DNA of 64,000 bases from Quillaja saponaria (Eukaryota > Streptophyta > Magnoliopsida > Fabales > Quillajaceae), in NCBI GenBank assembly GCA_029379385.1, contig CM055614.1, positions 2,232,001 to 2,296,000 on the forward strand, written 5' to 3'. Each line of letters begins with the position of its first letter. Position 1 is the first letter of the stretch. The position numbers were made by a program, and so were the translations under genes. Under the pieces are notes generated by a model. The model saw only the letters and a program-made list of their open reading frames with translations, was not told the DNA's origin and made no database searches. Shown piece after piece: positions 62,804 to 64,000 of this stretch.

Positions 62804-64000
<1,197 letters not shown>

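Overview
The window is nuclear DNA of a eudicot plant. The genes are AT-rich and have many short exons with GT-AG introns. The proteins are plant types: ureidoglycine aminohydrolase, a plant CAT amino-acid permease, an SnRK2 kinase, a SIP1-type trihelix factor, UVH1/XPF, a plant DXO1 with its Ser-rich N-terminal extension, CK2 beta and eL43. Nothing bacterial, viral or organellar was seen. The species cannot be named from the sequence alone.

Layout. 67-2661 (+): 3' part of the ureide-catabolism gene UGLYAH, with a one-base frameshift. 2662-10061: about 7.4 kb with no recognised gene. 10062-12344 (+): cationic amino-acid transporter. 13094-14362 (-): intronless trihelix factor. 14872-16359: a 1.49-kb foldback transposon with about 640-bp inverted arms and a 10-bp target-site duplication. 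16870-17865 (-): DAHP synthase pseudogene. 18344-24021 (-): UVH1, with a tRNA-derived SINE fragment in one intron. 24942-27905 (-): membrane-anchored cyclophilin-like protein with an apparent GA (not GT) splice donor. 28648-31594 (-): SnRK2 kinase. 32745-33200: RNase H fragment of a retroelement. 33377-35935 (-): broken gene with a PDF-motif (OSB-like) region.

35060-49059 is a duplicated, rearranged locus. It holds two copies of the 5' region of the OSB-like gene, a shattered DXO1 copy (35990-38460) and an intact DXO1 (43729-49059). It also holds two copies of a unit carrying an unrecognised membrane-protein ORF. That ORF is dead at 37125 and intact at 42712, where a TATA box and a tandem-repeat promoter precede it. 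This is the most novel part of the window.

49885-52014 (+): CCDC97-like gene with an in-frame TAG just before a conserved C-terminal tail. 53036-56194 (+): CK2 beta. 58365-61884 (+): MORN-repeat membrane protein. 62804-63406 (-): 3' part of ribosomal protein eL43.

The genes do not form a pathway; this is ordinary mixed plant gene space. The noteworthy signals are single-base lesions in otherwise conserved genes, the foldback element, and the DXO1/orphan-ORF duplication. Exon borders were set by hand from splice sites, reading phase and remembered family sequences; no alignment was run.
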